A stretch of 60,522 nt of DNA. Source: Actinoplanes utahensis. GTDB lineage: Bacteria; Actinomycetota; Actinomycetes; Mycobacteriales; Micromonosporaceae. The DNA lies in assembly GCF_016862455.1 (NCBI RefSeq), contig NZ_BOMZ01000055.1:1-60522 (forward strand), in the 5' to 3' direction. The position numbers were made by a program, and so were the translations under genes. Below the pieces are notes generated by a model. That model made no database searches. It was not told where the DNA came from and worked only from the letters and a program-made list of their open reading frames with translations. Of the stretch, positions 18,103 through 27,235 are shown piece after piece (positions within the stretch are counted from its first letter, which is position 1; each line of letters starts with the position of its first letter).

Positions 18103-18104
18103 GA

Positions 18105-18128
18105 AAAGGGGGGCCGAGGCCCCCCTTT
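18105..18128. terminator. Bidirectional terminator
   Basis: AAAGGGGGGCC (18105-18115) pairs with GGCCCCCCTTT (18118-18128), with A/T flanks on both sides, between the convergent reductase and aceE genes. Confidence 0.85.
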
Positions 18129-18140
18129 CCCGGCGTTCTC

Positions 18141-20885
18141 TTACGAGTCGCCGCCGGTCTCGCCCACCGGCGCGGCGTTGACGTCGTCGATCGCGTACTT
18201 CTTGGCCGCCTCGGCCGGCACGTGCGCCGGGACCAGGCCGCGCAGCGCCAGCTCCCGCAGCGTCGCCACGGTGACCGACTCGCCGTCCACGTGGAAGTGG
18301 CGGCGCAGCGCGTGCCGGGTGTCGCTCATGCCGAAGCCGTCGGTGCCGAGCGAGGTGTACCCGTTCGGGACCCATCGGCTGATCAGGTCCGGCACCGCCC
18401 GCATCCAGTCGCTGACCGCGACCGACGGGCCCTCGGTGGCCTCCAGCTTCTGCTGGATGTACGGCTTGCGCGGCGCGTCGCTCGGGTGGAGCAGGTTGTG
18501 CTCCTCCGCCTCGATGGCGTCGCGGCGCAGCTCGGTCCAGGAGGTGACCGACCAGACGTCGGCGCTCACGCCCCAGTCCGCGGCCAGCAGCTCCTGCGCC
18601 TTGAGCGCCCACCGCATGCCGGTGCCGGAGGCGAGCAGCTGCGCCTTCGGCCCGTCCTTCTGCGGGCTCTCGCTGAACCGGTAGATGCCCTTGAGCAGGC
18701 CCTCGGTGTCCAGGCCGGCGGGCTCGGCGGGCTGGATCGCCGGCTCGTTGTAGATGGTGAGGTAGTAGAAGACGTTCTCCTGCTTCTCCCCGTACATCCG
18801 GTGCAGGCCGTTCTCCATGATGTGCGCGATCTCGAACCCGAAGGCCGGGTCGTACGCCACCACGGCCGGGTTCGTCGCCGCGATCAGCAGCGAGTGCCCG
18901 TCCTCGTGCTGCAGGCCCTCACCGTTGAGCGTGGTCCGCCCGGCGGTCGCGCCGAGCAGGAAGCCGCGGGTCATCTGGTCGGCGGCCGCCCACAGCTCGT
19001 CGGCGGTGCGCTGGAAGCCGAACATCGAGTAGAAGATGTACAGCGGGATCATCGGCTCGTCGTGCGTCGCGTACGACGTGCCGGCCGCGATGAAGCTCGC
19101 CGTGGAGCCCGCCTCGTTGATGCCCTCGTGCAGGATCTGACCGTCGGTCGCCTCCTTGTAGGACAGGAACAGCTCCCGGTCCACCGAGGTGTAGGTCTGG
19201 CCGTGCGGCGAGTAGATCTTCTTGGTCGGGAAGAGCGAGTCCATGCCGAAGGTCCGGGCCTCGTCCGGGATGATCGGCACCCACCGGGCCCCGAACTCCT
19301 TGTCCCGCATCAGGTCCTTGAGCAGCCGGACGAACGCCATCGTGGTGGCGATCTTCTGCTTGCCGCTGCCGCCCTTGAGGCCGCTGAACGCCTTCGAGTC
19401 CGGGATCGCCAGCGACTTCGCCGTGGTCCGCCGGGACGGCACGTAACCGCCCAGCTCACGGCGCCGCTGCTGCAGGTACTCGTACTCGTCGGACTTCTCG
19501 CCGGGGTGGTAGTACGGCGGGAGGTACGGGTTCTCCTCGAGCTGCTTGTCGCTGATGTCCAGGTAGAGCCGGTCCCGGAAGCCCTTGAGGTCGTCCAGGG
19601 TCAGCTTCTTCATCTGGTGCGTGGCGTTGCGGGCCTCGAAGTGCGAGCCCAGCGTCCAGCCCTTGACCGTCTTGGCGAGGATGACGGTCGGCTGACCGGT
19701 GTGCTCGGTGGCCGCCTTGTACGCCGCGTACAGCTTGCGGTAGTCGTGGCCGCCGCGCTTGAGGTTCCAGATCTCGTCGTCGGTGAAGCCCTCGACGAGC
19801 TTGCGGGTCCGCGGGTCCCGGCCGAAGAAGTGCTCCCGCACGTATGCCCCGGACTCGCCCTTGTAGGTCTGGTAGTCACCGTCGGGCGTCACGTTCATCA
19901 GGTTGACCAGGGCGCCGTCGGTGTCCGCGGCGAGCAGCTGGTCCCACTCGCGGCCCCAGACGACCTTGATCACGTTCCACCCGGCGCCGCGGAAGAAGGC
20001 TTCCAGCTCCTGGATGACCTTGCCGTTGCCGCGGACCGGGCCGTCGAGGCGCTGCAGGTTGCAGTTGACCACGAAGGTGAGGTTGTCCAGCTCCTCGCGG
20101 GCGGCCAGGCCGATCGCGCCGAGCGACTCGACCTCGTCCATCTCGCCGTCGCCGAGGAACGCCCAGACGTGCTGCTGGCTGGTGTCCTTGATGCCGCGGT
20201 TGTGCAGGTACCGGTTGTACCGCGCCTGGTAGATCGCGTTCAGCGGGCCGAGGCCCATGCTGACCGTCGGGAACTCCCAGAAGTTCGGCATGAGACGCGG
20301 GTGCGGGTACGACGGGAGGCCGCCACCGGGGTGCGACAGCTCCTGCCGGAAACCGTCGAGCTGGTGGGTGGTGAGCCGGCCCTCGAGGAAGGCCCGCGCG
20401 TACATGCCGGGGGAGGCGTGACCCTGGAAGAAGATGTGGTCGCCACCGCCCGGGTGGTCCTTGCCCCGGAAGAAGTGGTTCATGCCCACCTCGTAGAGGC
20501 TGGCGCTCGACGCGTACGTCGAGATGTGGCCACCGACGCCGATCTCCGGCCGCTGCGCGCGGTGCACCAGCATCGCCGCGTTCCACCGGATGTAGGCGCG
20601 GATCCGCCGCTCGACGAACTCGTCACCGGGGAACCAGGGCTCGCTCTCCGGCGGGATGGTGTTGATGTAGTCCGTGGACGTCAGTGGCGGAACGCCGACC
20701 TGTCGCTCCCGGGCCTTCTCCAGAAGGCGCAACATCACATAACGGGCTCTCTTGGCGCCTCGTTCGTCGATGACTCCGTTGAGCGACTCGACCCACTCGT
20801 TGGTTTCCTCGGGGTCGATGTCGGGAAGCTGGCTCGGCAGGCCATCGCTGATCACCGGGCGCTTGCGCTCCGTGGCCACAGGCAA
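18141..20885 (-). CDS. aceE: Pyruvate dehydrogenase E1 component, homodimeric type
   Basis: 914 aa, ATG start. Thiamine-diphosphate-dependent decarboxylation of pyruvate feeding acetyl-CoA into the complex with E2 and E3. TPP motif GDGEMDEVES followed by NCNLQRLDGPVRGN, the PHPRLMPNFWEFPTVSMGLG stretch, and C-terminal transketolase-like domain are clear. Full length for the family. In actinobacteria this gene lies near the fab cluster, DUF3052 and ahpE, as here, though the genes are interspersed with others. Confidence 0.97.
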   Translation of the reverse strand: MPVATERKRPVISDGLPSQLPDIDPEETNEWVESLNGVIDERGAKRARYVMLRLLEKARERQVGVPPLTSTDYINTIPPESEPWFPGDEFVERRIRAYIRWNAAMLVHRAQRPEIGVGGHISTYASSASLYEVGMNHFFRGKDHPGGGDHIFFQGHASPGMYARAFLEGRLTTHQLDGFRQELSHPGGGLPSYPHPRLMPNFWEFPTVSMGLGPLNAIYQARYNRYLHNRGIKDTSQQHVWAFLGDGEMDEVESLGAIGLAAREELDNLTFVVNCNLQRLDGPVRGNGKVIQELEAFFRGAGWNVIKVVWGREWDQLLAADTDGALVNLMNVTPDGDYQTYKGESGAYVREHFFGRDPRTRKLVEGFTDDEIWNLKRGGHDYRKLYAAYKAATEHTGQPTVILAKTVKGWTLGSHFEARNATHQMKKLTLDDLKGFRDRLYLDISDKQLEENPYLPPYYHPGEKSDEYEYLQQRRRELGGYVPSRRTTAKSLAIPDSKAFSGLKGGSGKQKIATTMAFVRLLKDLMRDKEFGARWVPIIPDEARTFGMDSLFPTKKIYSPHGQTYTSVDRELFLSYKEATDGQILHEGINEAGSTASFIAAGTSYATHDEPMIPLYIFYSMFGFQRTADELWAAADQMTRGFLLGATAGRTTLNGEGLQHEDGHSLLIAATNPAVVAYDPAFGFEIAHIMENGLHRMYGEKQENVFYYLTIYNEPAIQPAEPAGLDTEGLLKGIYRFSESPQKDGPKAQLLASGTGMRWALKAQELLAADWGVSADVWSVTSWTELRRDAIEAEEHNLLHPSDAPRKPYIQQKLEATEGPSVAVSDWMRAVPDLISRWVPNGYTSLGTDGFGMSDTRHALRRHFHVDGESVTVATLRELALRGLVPAHVPAEAAKKYAIDDVNAAPVGETGGDS

Positions 20886-21067
20886 TCCTCTTGGTGTGAG
20901 TAGCGGACGTCCGGGCGACCCAGCTGCCTCACAGGGTCAAGGTGGCGAATCGCTCGGAAATATCTCTCCATCCTGCCCCCTCACCGTGGGGCCCGTCACG
21001 CCTACCGGCCGTTGCAGCGACGCGCGACACACGTACTGACCAGTAACTTCCTGACCCCGGTGGGACG

Positions 21068-21475
21068 TCAGCCGGCCACGAAGGAGAAACGTACCTGGCG
21101 GACCTGGTTGTCGCCGTTCGGGTCGACCAGGCAGATCGACTGCCACGTGCCGAGCGCGATCCGGCCGTTGATCACCGGCAATGTGGCGTACGGCGGAATC
21201 CACGCCGGAAGGACGTGGTCGCGCCCGTGCCCCCGGGAGCCGTGCCGGTGCCGCCATTTGTCCTCGGCCGGCAGCAGATCGTCGATCGCGGTCAGCAGAT
21301 CGTCGTCGGAGCCCGCCCCGGTCTCGATGATCGCCAGCCCGGCCGTCGCGTGCGGGACGAAGACGTTCAGCAGACCGTCCCGTTCGGACGCCACGAAATC
21401 GGCCGCCTCACGGGTGATGTCCACGACGACGGGAGCGCCGCCGGTCCGCACGGTGATCACTTCGGTACGCATCAC
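21068..21475 (-). CDS. YjbQ/UPF0047 family protein
   Basis: 135 aa from GTG 21475 (or 134 from ATG 21472). Family features: HATAGLAIIETG, DDLLPAEDKWRHRHGSRGHGRDHVLPAWI and NGRIALGTWQSICLVD with conserved His/Glu likely binding metal. Members have been linked to thiamin phosphate synthase-like activity, but the role is not settled. Lies upstream of a palindromic element and divergent from the E1 fusion gene. Confidence 0.93.
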   Translation of the reverse strand: MMRTEVITVRTGGAPVVVDITREAADFVASERDGLLNVFVPHATAGLAIIETGAGSDDDLLTAIDDLLPAEDKWRHRHGSRGHGRDHVLPAWIPPYATLPVINGRIALGTWQSICLVDPNGDNQVRQVRFSFVAG

Positions 21476-21487
21476 GCGAGCTTAGGA

Positions 21488-21544
21488 CTTGTCCGGTGGA
21501 TCACCCAGGGCCTCGCCTCGCACTCGGGTGATCCACCGGACAAG
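21488..21544. repeat. Palindromic mini-element, copy 1
   Basis: Arms 21488-21506 (CTTGTCCGGTGGATCACCC) and 21526-21544 form a perfect 19-bp stem with a 19-nt loop containing CCTCGCCTCGCACT. A second copy with the same loop sequence is at 56098-56150. Non-coding, between divergent genes. Resembles a REP/BIME-like or MITE-like unit. Confidence 0.85.
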
Positions 21545-21545
21545 C

Positions 21546-21629
21546 CTAGATGTAGAGATCGAGCAGCAGGAACGCGGTCGCTGTCCAGATCAGCCAGAAC
21601 GCGCACCGGGCGGCAGCCCACAAGATCAT
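21546..21629 (-). CDS. Possible 27-aa hydrophobic peptide
   Basis: ATG at 21629, product mostly one hydrophobic helix (MILWAAARCAFWLIWTATAF then LLLDLYI), stop directly beside the palindromic element. CGGGA is a weak ribosome site. Composition looks like a real transmembrane peptide, but so short a frame could be chance. Confidence 0.3.
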   Translation of the reverse strand: MILWAAARCAFWLIWTATAFLLLDLYI

Positions 21630-21710
21630 GTCCCGATTACACCACCGGATGCGCACGGTCCGTGCAAAGATCGATTCTCTTCGCAGTGGCACGGCTGGCT
21701 CCGGTCGGGA

Positions 21711-23951
21711 ATGCTGAGATTCGTGACCACCCCGCAAAGCCTCGACGAGCGGTTCCGCGATGCGGTCTCGGCCCTGCCGCCACCGGATTCCGGGCGCCCT
21801 CCCGGCGACCCGGTCCGCGACGGCGCCACCCTGACCGGCGCCGGCGCCCGGGACCTCTTCGACGCCCAGTTGACCAGCCGCCACCTCGACCTCGCGGCGC
21901 GCTGGCTGCGCAGCTTCAACGAGGGCTTCCACACCGGCGGATCGGCCGGGCACGAGGGCGACGCGGCGGTCGCCGCGGCGCTGCGCGGCGACGATCCGGC
22001 ACTGCTGCACCACCGGTCCGCGGCGTTTTATTGCGTCCGCGCGGAACGTCACCCCGGATCCGCCGGCCAGGACCGTGGCCGCCGGCTCGAGGACGCCGCC
22101 CGGGACGTCCTGCGCGGAGTGGTCGGCTCGGTCCGCGACCCGATCAGCGGCGGCCGCGACAAGGTGTTCGGCCACCCCGGCCTGCACCTCATCCCGGCCG
22201 TCTCCACCTCCGGCGGCCACCTGCCCCGGGCCGTCGGGCTCGCGCACGCCCTGAGCCGCGGCGGCGAACACCCCTGGCCGGCCGACGCGATCGTGGTGGC
22301 CACCTTCGGCGACGGCGCGGCCGGCCGTCCCGGCGGCGCCGCCGCACTCGCCGCCGCCGGCCGCCTCGACCACGCCGGCGGTCCCCTGCCGCTGCTGCTG
22401 GTCTGCGAGGACGACACCCCCGGCGGCCCGCACCCGGACGGCCTGGTCGCGGCGGCGCTGCGCGACCGCCCCGGGCTGCGGTACTCCTTCGCCGACGGCG
22501 GCGACCTGGCCGCGGCGTACGACGCGGCGGCCGAAGCCGCCGAGTTCGTGCGCACCGAACGCCGCGCCGCCGTCCTGCACCTGTCCGCCGTGCGCCTGCT
22601 CGGCCGGCCCGGCGACCCGGACCCCGGCGACGAGGGACTGGACCGCGACCCGCTGATCGGCGCCGCCCGGCTGCTCGTCGCGGCCGGGCTGTACACCCCC
22701 GACGAGGTGATCACCCGGTACGACGAGGTCGGCTGGCAGGTCCGCAAGGCCGCCGAGGAGGTGCTCGGCGAACCGAAACTGGCCGCCGTCGGCGAGATCG
22801 TCGCCACGCTCGCCCCGCGCCGGCCGCTGCGGGTCGCGCACGCCGTCGCCGAACACGCCGACCGGGCCCTCGGCGCCGGGACGGTCCGGCAGCGGGTCTT
22901 CGGTGGGCGGCTACCCGAGGACGCCGGGCCGATGACCCTGGCCGAAGCCATCGGGGCGACCCTCGTCGACGCCCTCGCCGCCGACCCGCGGATGCTGGCC
23001 TTCGGGCCCGCGACCACCCGCGGCGGGCGGTACGGCGTCACCAGCGGCCTGCACGAGCACGCCGGTGACCGGGTCTTCGACAGCCCGCCGGACACCACCA
23101 CGATCCTCGGCCTGGCCCTCGGCGCCGGGTCGGCCGGCCTGCTGCCGGTGCCCGAGCTGGACTGCCTGTCCGCCCTCACCGACGGCGCCGAGCAGCTGCG
23201 GGCCGAGGCCGCCACCATGGCGTACCTGTCCTCCGGCGCCTACCGCAACCCGATGGTGCTGCGGGTGCCCGGCCTGCCCCAGCCGTTCGGCGTCGGCGGG
23301 CACCTGGTCAACGACAACACCGTGGCCGCCCTGCGCGACGTGCCGGGCCTCGTCGTCGCGGTGCCGGCCCGCGCCTCCGACGCCGTGCCGATGCTGCGCT
23401 CCTGCCTCGCCGCGGCGGAGGTGGACGGGAGCGTCTGCGTCTTCCTCGAGCCGGCCGCCCTCTACCAGACGAGGGACCTCTATCAACAAGGCGACAATGA
23501 GTGGCTGGCGCCGTACCCGCCGCCCGGCGCATGGGCCGAGGATCACGTCCCGATCGGCCGGGCCCGCATCTACGGGCTCGGCACCGCCCAGGACCTGACC
23601 ATCGTGACGTACGGCAACGGCGTCCGGATGTCGCTGCGTGTCGCCGCCCAGCTGGCCGCCGAAGGCTACGGCTCCCGCGTGGTCGACCTGCGCTGGCTCA
23701 ACCCGCTCCCCGTCGCTGACCTGGTACGGGAGGCCGGCGCCACCGGCCGGGTGCTGATCGTCGACGAGACCCGGCGCTCCGGCGGCGTCGGCGAGGGCGT
23801 GCTGGCCGCCCTGGTCGACGGATCCTTCGTCGGATCCGCGCGCCGGGTCGCGGCCGCGGACGCGCCGGTTCCGCTCGGTCCCGCAGCCCAGCACGTGCTG
23901 GTGGGAGAGGATGCCATCACACAGGGTGCCCACACGCTGCTGGCACGGTAA
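21711..23951 (+). CDS. Fused 2-oxoacid dehydrogenase E1 alpha/beta-like enzyme, divergent cofactor motif
   Basis: 746 aa from ATG 21711; GTG 21723 is possible, and the frame is open further upstream without a ribosome site. Residues 1-390 resemble E1 alpha (FNEGFHTGGSAGHEGD, VSTSGGHLPRAVGLAHAL, RPGLRYSFADGGDLAAAYDA); residues 400-746 resemble E1 beta/transketolase C-terminal domains (GHLVNDNTVAALRDVPGLVV, VVDLRWLNPLPV, VDETRRSGGVGEGV). Related fused enzymes read VCEDNGIGIS at the thiamine diphosphate/Mg site; here it is VCEDDTPGG with GDGAAGRPGG before it. The missing Asn makes catalysis uncertain. Not obviously in an operon with E2. Confidence 0.8.
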   Translation: MLRFVTTPQSLDERFRDAVSALPPPDSGRPPGDPVRDGATLTGAGARDLFDAQLTSRHLDLAARWLRSFNEGFHTGGSAGHEGDAAVAAALRGDDPALLHHRSAAFYCVRAERHPGSAGQDRGRRLEDAARDVLRGVVGSVRDPISGGRDKVFGHPGLHLIPAVSTSGGHLPRAVGLAHALSRGGEHPWPADAIVVATFGDGAAGRPGGAAALAAAGRLDHAGGPLPLLLVCEDDTPGGPHPDGLVAAALRDRPGLRYSFADGGDLAAAYDAAAEAAEFVRTERRAAVLHLSAVRLLGRPGDPDPGDEGLDRDPLIGAARLLVAAGLYTPDEVITRYDEVGWQVRKAAEEVLGEPKLAAVGEIVATLAPRRPLRVAHAVAEHADRALGAGTVRQRVFGGRLPEDAGPMTLAEAIGATLVDALAADPRMLAFGPATTRGGRYGVTSGLHEHAGDRVFDSPPDTTTILGLALGAGSAGLLPVPELDCLSALTDGAEQLRAEAATMAYLSSGAYRNPMVLRVPGLPQPFGVGGHLVNDNTVAALRDVPGLVVAVPARASDAVPMLRSCLAAAEVDGSVCVFLEPAALYQTRDLYQQGDNEWLAPYPPPGAWAEDHVPIGRARIYGLGTAQDLTIVTYGNGVRMSLRVAAQLAAEGYGSRVVDLRWLNPLPVADLVREAGATGRVLIVDETRRSGGVGEGVLAALVDGSFVGSARRVAAADAPVPLGPAAQHVLVGEDAITQGAHTLLAR

Positions 23952-24063
23952 ATTGCCACACACTCGGTGCGCCACTTGCGCACCGGCCCCGGAATGTGTG
24001 GACTACCCCCAGGTTCCGGAACATTTCGACGGTATTTTTTTGACGGCTAGGAGGATTTGGACA

Positions 24064-24495
24064 GTGAGCGCGACCGCGGGTCAGGCCGACGGCGTACGCA
24101 GCCTGGCGGACCGGTTCGGCCTGGAGCCGAACATGGTGGTCATGGAGATGGGTTACGACGATGACGTCGACGAGGATCTCCGTGACGCCCTGACCGAACG
24201 CGTCGGTGACATGGTCGACGAGGACACCGACGAGGTGGTCGACGCGGTGCTGCTGTGGTACCGCGACGGCGACGGTGACCTTTTCGAGATTCTCACCGAT
24301 GCCCTTGGCCCCCTCGCCGACAACGGCGTGGTGTGGCTGCTGACCCCGAAAGCCGGCCGTGACGGGCACGTCGAGCCGAGCGAGATCAGCGAGTCGGCCC
24401 CCACCGCGGGTCTGCAGCAGACCTCGACGGTGAACGCCGGCAAGGACTGGACCGGTGCACGCCTGGTCTCCCCCCGGGGCGCCAAGAAGAAGTAG
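24064..24495 (+). CDS. DUF3052 family protein
   Basis: 143 aa. GTG at 24064 is preceded by TAGGAGG (start chosen for this). Acidic protein with LADRFGLEPNMVVMEMGYDD, DAVLLWYRDGDGDLFEILTD and WLLTPKAGRDGHVEPSEI, diagnostic of DUF3052. Function unknown. In Streptomyces and Mycobacterium the family sits between aceE and the peroxiredoxin gene; here it is between the E1 fusion and the peroxiredoxin. Confidence 0.93.
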   Translation: MSATAGQADGVRSLADRFGLEPNMVVMEMGYDDDVDEDLRDALTERVGDMVDEDTDEVVDAVLLWYRDGDGDLFEILTDALGPLADNGVVWLLTPKAGRDGHVEPSEISESAPTAGLQQTSTVNAGKDWTGARLVSPRGAKKK

Positions 24496-24623
24496 CTCAC
24501 TGCGACCTCCCCCCAGGTCGGCGCCCACCGCGGGCGCCGGCCCAGCGGCGCACGCCCACCCGGCGTAGCGATCTTGGTGGTATCCGGCGCGACGGCCGGC
24601 AAAGCCCGTTCTAGGCTGGGCGG

Positions 24624-25088
24624 ATGCCGATCGACGTGGGCGCGCCGGCCCCGGACTTCGTCCTCAAGGATCAGAACAACCAGGAGGTACGCCTCGCCGG
24701 CTTCCACGGCCGCAAGGCGGTCCTTCTGGTCTTCTACCCGCTCGCGTTCAGCCGCCGCTGCCACGGCGAGCTCACCGAGATCCAGCAGAACCTGGACACC
24801 TACGTCAACGAGCACGTCCAGGTGCTCACCATCAGCGTCGACTCGTCGTACAGCCACAAGGTCTGGGCTCTCCAGGAAGGCTTCGACTTCCCCCTGCTGG
24901 CCGACTTCTGGCCGCACGGGGCCGTCGCCGACGCCTACGGCGTCTTCGACTCCGAACGCGGCATCGCCAACCGCGGCACCTTCCTCGTCGACGCCACCGG
25001 CACCGTCCGCTTCGCCGAGATGAACGGCCCCGGCGAGGCCCGCGACCAGAACGCCTGGCGCGCCGCCCTCGCCACCCTCGGCCGCTGA
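24624..25088 (+). CDS. AhpE-type one-cysteine peroxiredoxin
   Basis: 154 aa, ATG start. Reduces hydroperoxides. Peroxidatic Cys in FYPLAFSRRCHGEL (AhpE proteins read PLAFTGICQGEL, so the two residues before the Cys are basic here). No clear resolving Cys, consistent with the AhpE group. The thioredoxin-fold strand VLTISVDSSYSHK and NRGTFLVDATGTVRFAE are typical. Follows DUF3052 at 128 bp. Confidence 0.93.
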   Translation: MPIDVGAPAPDFVLKDQNNQEVRLAGFHGRKAVLLVFYPLAFSRRCHGELTEIQQNLDTYVNEHVQVLTISVDSSYSHKVWALQEGFDFPLLADFWPHGAVADAYGVFDSERGIANRGTFLVDATGTVRFAEMNGPGEARDQNAWRAALATLGR

Positions 25089-25172
25089 TCCCGCTTTGCG
25101 GCGATGAGGTCGCCGTTTCCCGCCCTCGATCAGCGGCAGGGTAAGATGACGGCTCCGGCCATGCCGTGTGCC

Positions 25173-25247
25173 GGGCGCGTAGCTCAGTGGGAGAGCACTC
25201 GCCTTACAAGCGAGGGGTCGTAGGTTCGAAACCTACCGCGCCCACCA
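25173..25247 (+). tRNA. tRNA-Val (anticodon UAC)
   Basis: Acceptor GGGCGCG (25173-25179) pairs with CGCGCCC (25237-25243); anticodon stem-loop CTCGC-CTTACAA-GCGAG places TAC in the anticodon; T-arm GTAGG-TTCGAAA-CCTAC; discriminator A and encoded CCA at 25244-25247. No second copy of its 3' end was seen in the window, so it is not an attachment site here. Confidence 0.97.
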
Positions 25248-25438
25248 CTCGAACTGCAGTGGACCGGGCAGCTTGCAGCGAGCAGGCATGCCCGGTCTCT
25301 CTGCACCGTCTCCACCTCGAACTCCAGCCATGATCACGAATGGCGACTGCCGTACTGGGGGTCGCCATGCCAGCGTGGTTGTGCGGGATCATGCCGCCGG
25401 TGGGCATCCCTGTTGACGGCGGCCCTCACTCTCGAGGC

Positions 25439-26308
25439 ATGGCGACTGTGGACAAGACCTTCGATGTTGTGGAGATCGACTCGTCGCTTCAGCGCGTCAT
25501 CAGGCGGAAGAGATTGTTCGTCGCGGTTCCCATCGCGGCTGGGGTGCTGGCTTTCCTCATGGTGGTCTGGGAGGTCATCCGGCAGAACGTTCCGGACGGC
25601 TATCTGAAGCGGTGGCCGTGGAAACTGGAGCTGCTCAACCTGGAGTCGGGCGCTACGGTGCTCACCGTTCTCATCGTCGTGGTCTTCACCCGCATGCAAT
25701 ACGCGGAGACCGTACGACCCTCGATCGGCTGGACGATGGGCCCCGTCCGCAGCGAGGCCGAGCGTAGTTCGGCGGCGTACTGGCTGAGCGACATCCGCCA
25801 TATGATGATCGTCAACGTGTTCAACGGCGGGGGCGGCGGTGCGGTCCTCGTCGGTGTCCATTACCGCGTCGCTCTCTCGACGCAGGAGCACACGTCCGGA
25901 TGGATCGACCACGCCGAGCTGTATGAATTGCTGGACAGTTTCGGGATGGCTCGTGGCGACGGCTTCTACTGCTCCCTGTTGCGAGCGGGCCTTCCCGTGC
26001 CGCCGGGCACATCCCTGCTCGACCGGAACCTCATCGCGATGATGATGTCCCGGGAATGCCTCCGACGTCTGCGGATACTGGACATCCGGCTGCGTTTCTC
26101 GGATCCGGTCGGTGACCTTCATGAGCGGGTGCTCGCCTGCCGTTTCAACTTCGTCGATGAGCACGACTACGACGGTGTCGAGGACGGGAGCCCTCCTGAG
26201 TCGCACCCTGAGCGACGGCCTGTGCAGCAGGGCGGCCGGCTCAGGGCGCTCCTGGCGATGCCGGCAGGTCGGCGTGCTGCGCGGCAGCGATCTTCGACGA
26301 ACCGATGA
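25439..26308 (+). CDS. Membrane protein of unknown function, 289 aa
   Basis: ATG at 25439 chosen with GAGG just upstream; the frame is open to 25340. Two transmembrane helices near the N-terminus (LFVAVPIAAGVLAFLMVVWE; LLNLESGATVLTVLIVVVF), then a soluble region of about 190 residues with GWTMGPVRSEAERSSAAYWL and a Gly-rich NGGGGGAVL loop, and a basic tail. No family recognised. Its codon use is less GC-biased than its neighbours, and it follows a tRNA, so it could be acquired. Confidence 0.7.
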   Translation: MATVDKTFDVVEIDSSLQRVIRRKRLFVAVPIAAGVLAFLMVVWEVIRQNVPDGYLKRWPWKLELLNLESGATVLTVLIVVVFTRMQYAETVRPSIGWTMGPVRSEAERSSAAYWLSDIRHMMIVNVFNGGGGGAVLVGVHYRVALSTQEHTSGWIDHAELYELLDSFGMARGDGFYCSLLRAGLPVPPGTSLLDRNLIAMMMSRECLRRLRILDIRLRFSDPVGDLHERVLACRFNFVDEHDYDGVEDGSPPESHPERRPVQQGGRLRALLAMPAGRRAARQRSSTNR

Positions 26309-26324
26309 TGAGGGCCCGGTGGGC

Positions 26325-26912
26325 TCAGCGGTGGCGGCCGGTCCCCGCGAGCATGCGGTTCATCCAGATCTCATGACGGCCGGTGAACGGGTCGTGTGGG
26401 CCGGCCAAGGCCTGGTGAAGCGCGTCGGCGGCGCTGCCGGCCGCGGTGACCACGTCGGCCGGATAGCCGAAATGCTCGCGGTGCTGGTGGAACTCGTCCT
26501 CGTCGTCGATCTGGACGCGGCCGTCGGAACGGAAGCGGAGGACGTCGATGTCGAGGTCGACGACGGTGAAGCGGGGGATTCCGGTGGGGGAGACGTCGCG
26601 TTCGGCGGGGGTGGCGACGTCGCAGTAGACATCCAGGCGGTTCGGGCGGTCCAGGAACATCGCCATCCACCAGCCGTGGTGGGGGAGCAGGCGGACGGCG
26701 TGTTCGCGGGTGCGCTGGCGGCGGCGCCAGCCGTAGCTGTAGTGGACGACCGAACCGCGGGGGGTGCCGATCCAGGTGCCGAAGTCGTCGGTGCCGAGGA
26801 GGTGGCCGGTCACCCGGCGGTGCGGGCGGCCGTCGTACTTGCGCAGGACCAGTTCGGCCGGGGTCATGCGGTTCGGCGCCGGGATCACGCGGTGAGGATA
26901 GGCGGTCCCCAT
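26325..26912 (-). CDS. DUF402 domain protein
   Basis: 195 aa from ATG 26912; ATG 26867 (MTPAELVLRKYDGRP) is an alternative. Core features of DUF402: HYSYGWRRRQRTREHAVRLL, DRPNRLDVYCDVATPAE, FTVVDLDIDVLRFRSDGRVQI-type strand with paired Asp, and DEDEFHQHREHFGYPADVV. DUF402 includes nucleotide phosphatases such as FomD-like enzymes that use acidic residues with metal. Substrate here unknown. Convergent with the 25439 gene. Confidence 0.88.
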   Translation of the reverse strand: MGTAYPHRVIPAPNRMTPAELVLRKYDGRPHRRVTGHLLGTDDFGTWIGTPRGSVVHYSYGWRRRQRTREHAVRLLPHHGWWMAMFLDRPNRLDVYCDVATPAERDVSPTGIPRFTVVDLDIDVLRFRSDGRVQIDDEDEFHQHREHFGYPADVVTAAGSAADALHQALAGPHDPFTGRHEIWMNRMLAGTGRHR

Positions 26913-27235
26913 CGAGGGACGTCGGCCGCCGTTGCGATGCCGCGGTCGACACCGGGCGTCGGCGGGTGGTGAGTGGCCCGCCGACGGGATGATCCGGCTG
27001 GTGAGATCGGACGGGCCGTTCCGCGCGGCGAAAGGGTGGCAACCGGGCGGTGGGGAAGAGGCAACCAGGGTGCAACGGGTGCGGGCTCAAGACGGGGCGG
27101 GGGGAACCGATTCTTGATTTCGTCCGCCGGGGAAGCCCCGCGGTGGGCGGGTCCGGGCCGGTGTCCCCTCGGCGGCCGGGGCCCGCCCTGACGGACGGGG
27201 AACAGCCGGGCAGGCGCGACACCACGGAGGCCGAC
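26913..27235. other. Intergenic spacer between divergent genes
   Basis: 323 bp, very GC-rich. The open frames crossing it have shadow composition. No clear promoter, repeat or hairpin seen. Confidence 0.5.

Noticed and set aside
17832..20903. 1023-aa frame opposite aceE
   Set aside because: Shadow of the aceE gene on the other strand; the minus-strand product is unmistakable.
25173..25247. tRNA-Val as attachment site for an island
   Set aside because: No second copy of the tRNA 3' end and no integrase nearby; the real att repeat is at rnpB.
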